This document shows, in pieces, positions 26,801 through 38,800 of a DNA stretch of 64,000 nt; position 1 is the first letter of the stretch; each line of letters opens with the position of its first letter. Source of the DNA: Tubiluchus corallicola (Eukaryota; Priapulida; Priapulimorpha; Priapulimorphida; Tubiluchidae); the NCBI GenBank assembly GCA_030141605.1, contig JAQGDQ010000337.1:60001-124000 (forward strand), in the 5' to 3' direction. A program made the translations under genes and the position numbers. The notes beneath the pieces were generated by a model that saw only the letters and a list, made by a program, of their open reading frames with translations, had not been told where the DNA came from and did not search any database.

Positions 26801-29800
26801 AATCAAAGCAAAACATATTTTTGGCAATGGAATTTTATGGCGCCAGTATTGGATGATTTTGTACGAGAAGAGAAATTCTGACAAATTTCTGAGAACAGAC
26901 ATTTGATTAATAAATGTTTCTGCCTGAAATATGTTCAATAAAAAGTATGAAATGTATGAAAGTACAACAGACTTGTTAGGATGATTTGTCTGCATACTTT
27001 CATCAGACATCAAAAGTTTAATGTAGCACACCTAGTGTAGAATAGTGATGATGAACACCAAATTGCACACGTGTAAAAATCGTGTTTGCTGAAATATTCC
27101 ATGATACAATCATTCATTACTGCACCACCTGCCTTAGACATAATGCAGTGCTGGCTCAATATTGCATGCCTGGTTTGCTATCTTTTTTGTGCAAGGAAGA
27201 TATATTTCATAAGTTCCTTCCAGATGGCTCCTTCAATATAAAATTTTTGAAACATATGTTCCTGAAAGATTGCTGGATGTTGATGTAGCCACCGTACTTT
27301 GTTTTGTCAAAGTTTAACAGTTTTGGCCTAACCACCTTAGGCCTAGCTGTAGTGCTCCAAAGAAAGTTTAACCCATAAATTACCGAAATCCCATAAGGAT
27401 CATCTATGCTGGTGTTAGAAACAAATAAGCAAGTAAACAAGTCAAAACGCAAGCAAAAACAAACAAAGAAAAGAACTTTTATTGATCCAGACGCACAGTG
27501 TATTGACTTAACCTACTATGCTACTGCTCTTGTATCTAACAAAACCTAGATAGCATTGTCTTACAACAATCTATAAATTGATCAGACAGGGTTTGAAGCT
27601 AGTACATGCATGTCTTAATGGATTGTCATCCATTGCCCGATATCATTGGTTACAATTAGAGAATAGTAACTAACCTAATGTATTATTTATTTATTTCTTG
27701 ATACCAATTGTCACAAAGCTCCCTTCCTACAGAGTTTAACAGTCGCTACTAGTCAGTGGTGAAGATAAATGACCATAGTTTTCTCGGTAGTAATTAGATG
27801 CAAACACGTAGAGAACACAGTTGAGATGAATTTTACTCAGTAGAACTTGTAAAAGCTTCTACAATGCATAAAAGCATCATTTTTCTATTTCTCATGCAAT
27901 GTGCGTGGTTATGTTTGTCTAATAGTTTTTCGTCCATTTATAACAAAGTTCTGACGGGCAAAGTAGTGAACGAGTGTGTCCTAAAGACCGAGCACACAGT
28001 AAGTCTGGTTGATTGCGCAGCGTCTTGCGAACATCAGCCAGGGTGTATTGGCTTCAACATCGGTCGTATCGATGAAGACCTTCGATGTGAATTGAGCGCC
28101 TATGCTGCAAATGATTCGGCACAGACGGAAATGCCCAATTTTGATTTCTACGAAAGAGGTAAGTGGGTGAATTCATTGTGCGCTTATAATGCTGCTGTAC
28201 AATTGCTTCAATGCCCGACTTTGTGCCCATATAGGTTACTTTATGTCTGCTGATATAATGTTCAATGTGTCGTGTGCCAGTAGCTGAGCTGCAAAGTAGC
28301 AGAGAAATGTAGTGGTACTTGTCATATAGCCATCAAGTTTCAAGCCTCTTTCTGCATGTTCTAGTTTTATATTTACATATATATGTATGTATATATGCTT
28401 CTAGGGTTATGCTGTTACGGCAGATTTCTGTTTGTTCATTTCTCATGGGCTTTGCTCAATTTTCTCCCAATTTTGCTTTTTCGTTTTGTTTTATTCTAAT
28501 GTTTGACTGGGTTTTGTTAATACCATTTTATGTTTCACTGTTTCCTGTTTTATTTAGTTTTACATTTACCTCTGTGTGTTCGTTTTGTGTGCATTGTTTG
28601 TTTATCGTTTTTTTGTCAATGTCCGGTTTTTTTCCTCTTTACACTGCTCTAATGTGCTACTACATTCTGTCCTGTTTGTTATGTTTATAAATTATTAAAA
28701 ATCACCTCTACATACTTTGCAGGTCTGCTGGCTAAAAGACGAAAAAATGGGTATAAAATATAGAAAAAACTTGAGCAATTGGTGAAACGTTTTTTGTATC
28801 ATATATCCATTTTTTGTTATTTTAAGCCAAACGTCTAGGATTATATACATTCTCGCATTCAAAACTAAATATAGTCCTCAATTTTGGCGTTTCCTTTCTG
28901 CTTTTGCAAAGTGCAACCCTAAACCATGCATTAACTTCAAGTTTGCAATAGGTAAAATAATACTTGTGTACCTGCATTATTTTACAGGTAACTCAGGTAA
29001 ATGTGGCTCAGAATTCCTGGAATTTCGTGGTTCCTGTTACTACCTTCACCCAACAACAATCAATGGATGGAGTAATGCTCGTCAAGCGTGCATCGATAAG
29101 GGAGGAGACCTCGTTAGCTTTGAATCCCCATCCGAAATGGCTTACATTCATGCACTACAAACTGTCTGGTTCTTCACTAGTGGGACGGATGTTGCAGAAA
29201 AAGGAAAGTATGTGTGGGGTTCTACGGGATTAGCAGTGGATGCCTGTGCACCTCTGCCATGGGGCTCGGAAGAACCACAGTCTGGCAATGGTGAAAATTA
29301 CTTGTTTGCTATACAATCTGCAAAATATGGAGACACTGTCGATCTTGTAGCTTTGCACTACGTATGTGAAAAACTAGGATAGTCACAACACAACATATTT
29401 TTGGTAAAGGAATTACCTGCTACCAGTTTTGAATGATTTTGCACAAAAACACAGATTCTGTTCTTTGCAGTTTTGACAAATTTCACGGCACTCACAATTC
29501 TTTAATAATTTTTTTTGCTTAGAATATATTCAATAAAAAGTATGAATGTATCAAAGTACGAGAAACTTGTCAGAATGGTTTTTCTGTATGCTTTTATCAG
29601 ACACAAAAATTTAATGTAGAATGATGATTGTGAACAATAAATTATACACGTGTGAAGTAATTGTTTGTTGAAATATTCACTGATTAATAATTTCTTAGAA
29701 ACAGCATGTAGCTGGCTGATTAGTACATGTCTGGTTTACTAACTGTCTTTTAGTGTAAGGAAGATACATTTCCCAATTTCCTTTCAGATGGCATGGCTCC

Positions 29801-32800
29801 TTCAAAATAGTATTTTTAAACAAATGTTTCTGAAGGATTACTGTGATGTTGAAGTAACCAATGGCATTTGTTGTAAAAATGTTCGGCAGTTTTGGCTCAA
29901 CCATCTTAGGCCTAAATGCAATGCCATGCTCCAACAAAAGTTCAGACCCTGAATTACCAAATCATGGTAGAGCATTAAGAATCAGCTATGCTGGTGTTAG
30001 AAGCAAGGAGTCACTAATGCAGATTGGCTTTTGTCAGAGATTTTTGTTGACAACACAAACAATCCGATGAGTCTGTAATATGATTAGACAACATAGCATT
30101 GTACTGAGCTTTACCGAATCACCAGGAATACTGGTAAACCTGCCTAGCTTTTCTCATCTACTCTTGGTCAGCACCGGTCCACTTATGCCAATGGTTTTCT
30201 ATTTGGCGATAACATTTTTCATACCAAGGTTTTGAGAATTTGGTATTTTTATGCAACATTATTTTATTTGACAGAGAATAGTTGTGTATTCCACATTATG
30301 TTATAAATTCAAAGCAGAAGACCACTATAATAGTTGCACAGTTGGTAACACATTGTTGTACAGTAACAGCAGTTTCTAAGCCATAGAGAATTGAGCTTTG
30401 AAAGTAGATGGCAGGTAATCTTCGATTACCACAATGATCGGAAGCACCAACTAGATTTCTGACACTTTCAAAGATCCAGTTAAAAAACATTTTTTTGACA
30501 CTGTCAGAAAGAGAAACGTTCAAAAGTGTATCGTGTTTTCCATCATTTGTTGTTCAAATCGGTTCAGTCTACTGCTAACTGGTTCACTAAGAACAAGAAT
30601 AAAATCATTTTCTCATACGGGATTTGCCCCATATGTAAATAGTAATCGTAATACCTGTGCAAGCTGAGGTTGTTTATTACCTGCTGCAAGAAACCTATAT
30701 CTTGGAATATATCGATATGTAATTTACAATTGTACTCAACAGTGAAACCTGTCCCGATGGAAAGTAAGTATTTTGCAGCATTTTGAGATTACTGAGTTTG
30801 TTGTTTATGTTTCGTCAATTTAAGCCAGGTTTTCATGGGGTTAGTGACTTTGGCAGTCCAACAGTGACTGTTAAATCCAACAGTCGGCAAACACGTGCCG
30901 AACAGACACAAAACAGATTGCAGTTGTTCGGTTGTTCGCAGTTGTCGAAGAGAAATCACTGGCTTTAAAAAAATGTTTAAAATGTTTAAGGTTTGATGCC
31001 AAAGTCGCAAAACTTGCACTTCGCGAAAACTTGGTAAAGCTGTCTTAAAGTTGTCGGAAGATTTGTCAAACTTTTGCAGAGTTTGTCACAAATTATTCCT
31101 GGCATTCGTCAACAATTTTGAGATCAGCAAAAACTTGGTGATGCTTTTGCTCATATTGCGAGGAGTTTGCAACTATTTTTCGACCACTTCGCGACATTCT
31201 GGTGAACCTCGGTTATCCTGCACTTTTTTTGGGAATTCTGGAAAAATGATAGCAAAAAATACTTGCCTTGTCGCGTAAGTGCCGCAACAGTTGGCAAGTA
31301 TGCACAAATACGTTGTGCGAAACTCATGCGACATTCTTACGATTTTTGCTCGAGAAAAACGTCTGAAATTCACAAAAATGTGGCGAAAGTCGCGCGAACT
31401 TTGCAACAATGATTGGGGGAGTATTTTGGTAACTGTTTGATTTTCGATCATAGCAAAAATTTAGCAGCCCTATGATACCCTGGCTTTACTATTCTTATGA
31501 TCTACTAACAAGTTAATTATGAAAATTGTCCTTTAAAATACAGGAGCACAATTGTCACTTTTGTAAGATTAGTACAGTAAACTGGAACGTTAAGTCTACT
31601 CACTCGCTCTTCGTGGACGACGACACACCCCGACAAAGCACCGCCTAGTGGCAGAATTTTTATCATGGGCTTGTAAGCACCCATTGTAGTCGGAAAGACG
31701 TCGAAAAGATCCACATACATAACGTTTTGCTTATCCATGAATATGGTGTGGAGACTGACCGGATTACAGGTGGCAATGTGGATTAAATCAGCTTCTTCTC
31801 CTGTACGAATAAATAAGTAACATTAAATAAAAGAACCCGGAATTCAAAGAATTCAGAGATTACTGTGGGCAGGCTGCAGAAAAATTGTGTTTGATTAATA
31901 AAAAAAATTGGAATAACAGGCATTAGGCTAAAACAATGCCTGGCCACATAAAAAACTACTTTGGCTGTAAAATTTAGCTAACAGACTTTTTACAACTGAC
32001 ATGTGACTAGGGGAGGATATATATCAGTGTCAAAACTGTTTGTTTCAAACCTAGATGTTACACCTTCAATAAATTATGTTTAAACCAAACCAAAACGTAT
32101 CTATATTACTACCATAGGCACTCTGTATTGTGAAATATGAAACAGTAAATCATATAAACTTGTAAATCTTGCAGAAAAGAAATCATCCAATAATAACACA
32201 ACAATGAAATAACTTGGCCATAAAATATCAACATACAAACACAACAATAACAACAAATAAAAATAACGTTAGCATAACCACGTTCATTTTATTATATCAC
32301 AGATCAAAAACACACATTTCAGACTTTTTCCATTATCAATCAAGAATTAAGATTCTGCAAATAAAAATCATTGTCATTGCTACAAAGGAAAAAATATCAT
32401 TAGTTCTTAGTCTAAGTTCATACAACATTAAGCAAAGGCTGATGTGGACACGTCTCTATAGACCAGAGGTGTGCAAATTACCTCACTAGCCAGGCCACAT
32501 TAAACTTTCCAGCAATTCCTGCGGGCCACAGGCAGTTTCATCAAGGAGCCAAGTACGGAAAGGCCTAATAACAATTTTTTTGCATCCGACCTGCGTACAT
32601 CATTACTACTACACTCAAGAAAATATTTTAGAAGTTATTAAAATTTATATTACAAACCATATATTTCTACTTTCAGGACAGATAGTGGTAATTTCATTAC
32701 AATGCATATTAGTAATGTGTATTACACAGTTTGTGTAGTACAGTGTTATTAAGCTACAACCGTCTTGTAAGGGTTAATGAAATCCGATCTAGTAGAAAAA

Positions 32801-35800
32801 ACTACCCGCACTATTTTTGGGATCGTGGCACGGACTTCAGCTGGATACACTCAATTAATCGACCGGGCCGCACTTTCATTACGTTGACAAACCTTTTCGC
32901 GGGCCGCACAAATTCTGTCGGCGGGCCGCAAGTGGCCCGCGGGCCGCAATTTGCACACCCCTGCTATAGACTGTCAATGAGAAACAGGATTACCAAGCAT
33001 TTATACTAGAATACAGTAGAAAATGAATCAGTTAAAGTAATTTAAGCAAAATAAGCTAGTCTAAATGATCCTACGGGGGTGTTTCTACTACAGTATGAGG
33101 CGAACGATATGAAATGAAAACAAATAATCGGAATGTTAACTATGACAGTAACAGAAAGAAAATGGCAGCCGATTCTTAGCATAGCATAGAACTAAGTGGG
33201 GAAGTGAGTTATTAACTTAAACTTGGGAACTCGCGAATCAGATTTGCGACAATTGCCGCTAGGGTTGAGCATCGAACGGTCGAGTTTGAACAAGTTTTTT
33301 TAAGTTCGAATTCGATTCGAACCTAAAATTATAGATTCGAATAATTCAGCACTTCAGCCACATACGTTCTTTATCATTAAAATGTTTGAAACAGCAAGCA
33401 ATTAGCGCAATTTAGCTGCAGTTTCTGTGCAAAACTTTTAACAAACTAATGGTGGTTTTACTGCAGAACAAAATCAAGTAATATGCACGATCTTTGTACG
33501 ACCACTTTTTATTAGTGGTTCGAAAACTTGTTCGAAAATGTTTCAAACTCAATTCGAATTCGATTCAATACTGAAATTCGGTTCGATTCAAATTCGAAAG
33601 TCACAAATTCGATTTGATTCGAATTCGCTTTCTGGTAGAGAGTGCTCACCCCTAATTACCGCAGAACTGATGAACTCACGAAAACTCAGAACTCCTCACT
33701 GTTACAAGGCAATCGTCTCAAAAGTTTCCTAGCGTTAAAAATTGGTAAACTATCAACTTGTGAATCAACAAAAACCGCATGTGTGACACTATCATCCTAC
33801 TTCAGTTGATAACAAAATAATCTAACTTTGACTGACTAAATTATTTTTGTTATAACATTGTATGTTACCTGCCAATGGATGATAGAACTAATTGCAGAAT
33901 TATAATCACTGTTGCTTATTTCAAAATCACATCAAACTTAAAAGGAAAAAAACAATAATTCTTTATGGGTGGCAACAATGGCCAAAAATGCTCAGTTTTA
34001 AGTATTTTAGTAGAACAATTTTTTAATGTCGTTTATCTTTATTTTAGGTGTGATAACATCGTTTGTCTTAATGAGGAATGGTGTTGAATTATATGAAGGC
34101 TTAACCTATAGTTATGCTGACTCTAATAATGTACAGCCGTACAAGGTGTACATATACAATTTAAAAGCTTGCACAAAAGCAGGCTGCACTGTTAGCGTGA
34201 CATGGTCGTCCTACTTCAGTTGATAACAAGATAATCGAACTTTGATTGAATAGATTCCCGATTTAATTGCAATAATGTATGTGAGATTCACGCGGCAACA
34301 AAAACTGTAATCAAACAAAATATTGTTAAGGTATTTAATGCTAAGTTTAGTTGGTTGGTGGCAACATTTGCTATTATAGTATAAATAACACATGATTACT
34401 GAACAACTATGTACATTTAAAAAAAACCTATACCTATAGTAACAGCGACATCACAGACTATGTTTGTCTCGTGCATGCTAATGTTCCAGTACGACTGCTG
34501 CTCAGAAAATTTCGTTGACCTGGCGTCCACTCGGTCCAGCTTGTACATGCGCGACTCGACAGGAAGTGGTTTCTTTTTGGTACAAAAAAACACATTTTAA
34601 TACACTACTCACTTGTTTTATACTCACAGCAACTACTCAGAATGTGAATTTTTCCATGTACAATTTGCTACACTGCAAGCTAGCATCCTTTGCATTCAAC
34701 GAGACGGCCTTACTTTACATTGATGTTTGTGGAGAGACCAGAACCTAGCTCATTATTAAGGCTGATCGTCTAAGATGATCCACTGAAGTACTAGGCTACA
34801 TTCAGATGTAAGTACATTCTATATAGGCTGGTGAGGTGAGAATCGTATGATGTAAGTACATTCTATATAGACTGGTGAGTTGAGAATTGTATGATGCAAG
34901 CACATTCTATATAGACTGGTGAGTTGAGAATTGTATGATGTAAGTACATTCTTTATAGATTGGTAAGTTGAGAATCGTATGATGTAAGTACATTCTATAT
35001 AGACTGGTGAGTTGAGAATCGTATGATGCAAGTACATTCTATATAGACTGGTGAGTTGAGAATCGTATGATGTAAGTACATTCTATATAGACTGGTGAGT
35101 TGAGAATCGTATGATGTAAGTACATTCTTTATAGATTGGTAAGTTGAGAATCGTATGATGTAAGTACATTCTTTATAGATTGGTAAGTTGAGAATCGTAT
35201 GATGTAAGTACATTCTATATAGACTGGTGAGTTGAGAATCGTAGTTCTGGAACACAGAAGATAAGCAGCATTCTTGTAATTAAAGGACATCCTCTATCAT
35301 TAATTTGCACTGTTTTTTTGGCAAACACTTTTTTGAATGTCAGTGCCACTGTAATCAATACAAAAACTATTTATAAAATTCCAAAGCTTAATATGTGTAA
35401 ATAGATATACAAGAAATCCATAAATTTCAGGATCTGGCAATCACTGGTTATTTAATTTCAAAAAATACTGCTCTGTTATAATAACTTTTAACAAATCCAC
35501 CTCATCAATTTCCTGATAATACTTTGTTGATTGCATAACACAGCAAGAACCTTACAACTGGATCCTGCATTTTAATAAACATTATTTTTGTTGGTTACAG
35601 CGGCGTTGACAATGGCAAAAGTGTTTTCCGGAATGTTGGAAGTCAATAATAAAATATATCAGTGATTACTTGGCTAGCCTGCTTGTGATCTCCTTTATAC
35701 ACATCCTCTCCCTACAGGTAAACAGCCAGAATCGGTATGGCAAATCAAACTGTCAGGAGTGAATGTTGAACTAAGGCAGTCACAAGCCATTCATAGAGCA

Positions 35801-38800
35801 TTGTCAGTGTTGTTTAACTTTGTTAAAACAGCATATCCCCGTGGCCAACTTGACCATTCGGTTAGCCTCACAAATAATTATTAAGATCTTAAGTGACACC
35901 CGCACCAAAGTATTTGTAAAAACAGCTTGGATAGTCTAGTAGAAATATTGGTTGCTAGTATTAATTTGATGTCAGAGACATGGAGCCAAATTAAAAACCT
36001 GGTTACGTATTTTTGCAAAGGCTGTACCTTTACAAATTTTGATATCAAAGAAAAGGTATAAAATTAGACATTGCATTTGTATTTCTACAAGGGCTATACG
36101 TTTTAGGATATTTTACATATGAAAACGTCAAAGTTTGAATCGTTCTCTGCTAGTAAATAATTAAAAAACAATTCCGGTTTATTTGCTTCTACGAAGGAAA
36201 AATTTCTGTCATTTTCAATATCTCACATGGCTTAGAAGTACAGTGTCATAATTTTTACCAATGACTGCATTTATAAGTGCAAATAGTTCAGGTTGAAATC
36301 AGAAACTAATAGTATTACCCCCCCCCCCCATGATTAGTTCAGACACGACAAGCTTTTTAAACATGACCTAAGCTGCACCACGATAATACCTAAATGAATG
36401 GCATTTCCCCATTCTTTCACTCTGACTGACTTCATAGCCAATTTTAAGCAGTAAACTAAGCCTTTCTTCGTTCACTTTCCCATAACAACTAATGTTTTTC
36501 TCCAGGTAATTTGAAAACTTGAGAAAACCAAAAGCTGGGAAACTTATGTCGCTATTTTGAAAATGCATAGTTTAAAATTAAAGACTGATATCGTTTGCAC
36601 ACAACATAAAAGATATTTAGCATGTCCTTGTGTACAACTTGCGATAGGATGAATGTTTTGTATATAAATTAGGATAAGGTATTTTTGTGTGGCTGCTGCA
36701 TCACAGTACAATCGTGAAAAGAAATCCTTTTGTCAATGATTTGACATTTATAGAGAACTACATGAGAGATGGGAATAGTCTAATGGTCAAGCTGTATGCA
36801 TAGCGACCAAAGCTAAAAAGTGCCTGGTCAGTAAGTAGATGGGTGACCAACAGGTTCAATCATTGCCCTTGCAGCTACATTAGACATGCTGATTTGGGGT
36901 ATTCTTCCTACTCAGGGAAGTTGTGTTACATCTGAGCATGGTTAAAATGTGTCTGTCGGTTTAATGTGGCATATCAGAGGCTTAGTTTTGATAATGTGCT
37001 CAGTTTCGGTCCCGCCACAACCTTTCACATTAATTACGGCTGCCATCAAATCCCGAATTCTAGTTTGCAGTGTGTCGTACTGTATATAAGAAATACATGT
37101 ACCTTTATCGTTCAAGTGCACTTTTTTATGTAACTGAGTGACACTTTGAGAGCCCCATTGCCTTGTTTGTGACAATTTTCTTTAAATATTTCCACAAATA
37201 AAGATTACAAACTTTGCTTGCCTTCACCGTGAGCTCTCGTATTTCCACCGGGCACAAATTTGCTCCAGGCTGGGAAGTCATGTTCCAAATACTAACTATT
37301 TTGGGTGCTGGTAGTGGTAGCCTAGAGAAAAGGAATGGAAGGAATAGATTAAATAATGGCAGCCATTAAATGATGAAGTCAAAATTACACTTCATTTGAA
37401 AGTCCTAAATGGAAAACAAAAAACTACGAGAAAAAGACAAAAAACTTTGTGTCACAAATTTTAAAATGTTTATTTACAATATTACAAATTACAAAGCAAA
37501 AACAAACTAGTAAAATTACCTTTAATCAGAGTATTTTCACTTAATATTCCACGTGCTGAAGAATAAGAGCTTTACATGGTAGCTAATAAAATGATTCAAG
37601 TGTGAAAGAAGACACACGTCTGTTAATTTGTGCATTACTAAAACAATTTTTAGATTAGATTGACATGTTTGGACACTATGTTCTGTTCTCGCGTAAAATC
37701 AGCAAAATCAAGCTTTATTCATAAAAGTGATTGAAATACGGTAGGCGTTGCTTAATAGACTCACTTTGGGACTGAAGTGTGTTGACCCAGTTAACCGACT
37801 GAACCTATTAACCGATGCTATACCAGTAGTAAGAGTCATCAGTTTAGTAGAAAAGTCATGCGATGCAAAGGTTTTAAATGAATTCTAGACACGAAACAAT
37901 GTCTAAATTGCTCTGCGCAGTTTAATTTTTTTTTAAATTTTTCAGAGTAACAGAATCAAAGCAAAACCGCTCATGCTAGCGTATTAGCACATGATAAACG
38001 TACCTGCTTACAAACAAAACGGTACCTAACATGGTTGTTTCTGCGTATATTATAGTGCGCAAAAGCCAACTGAGATAACATGTAGTAAAAGGTTCAATTA
38101 AAGTAGTAAAGGGCTCACTGGTCACATGAAAGTGTTTTATTGAAGCACGTGAAGTAAAAATGTTGAATCAATTACCGACAGTTTTAACATACATTTGAAT
38201 AGGAGAGGTTCGTATCAAACGTTTTTGAGTCAATTAAGCGGTTGAGTCTATTAAACGTGAGACTAATAAACGGCACATACTGTAATTATAAAAGCACGTG
38301 TTTGTTTTCTTTTGAACTGATATTCCATTTTCTACTCCTTTTCTTGCAAAAAGGTTATAATTAAAATTTAATTTGACAGAGACATTTACACATTGAAAGT
38401 CGTAAGTAAAGCAATCTACTGGTTAAGGTTAAAAGTTTATCTTCCATAAATTTATTACACAGTCAGAATTTCGTTAAGTACTTACTTAAGCAGACGGCTA
38501 ACGAGTTAAGATCAAATGTTTCATTAAACATTTAAAACATTTTATTACTGTGAAAAATAAAAAATTCAATGTTGCATTGATTGAAATATAAATGTACAAT
38601 TTCCTCTTGATTAGAATCAAGTTTTTGGCAAAGTCAAAAAAAAAGGTGAAATCTTGAGAGAAACCTTACTCGGCTGCAAGTGTGACATCTTGAGTCTTGG
38701 CCCCGATGGGAATGCCATGTTTATGCATTGTATTGATCACTGATTCTTTCACTTCTTGATTGTACTGGTCAAAGTCAAAAACGTTTCTTACGACGCTAAC

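Larger units (their letters stand above)
25200..29960 (+). repeat. Head-to-tail segmental duplication carrying the lectin genes
   Basis: Two units of about 2.3-2.5 kb. Similarity covers 5' flank (TTAGATG...AACACG), both exons and 3' flank, including related sequence at 27.1-27.4 and 29.7-30.0 kb. Intron cores have diverged and differ in length. Confidence 0.85.

Noticed and set aside
28319-28690. Hydrophobic 123-codon frame in the intron of lectin gene B
   Set aside because: Lies wholly in the intron, T-rich, with no counterpart in gene A.
34819-35255. YIIRFST-type repeat peptides on the minus strand
   Set aside because: Direct translation of the 44-bp minisatellite.
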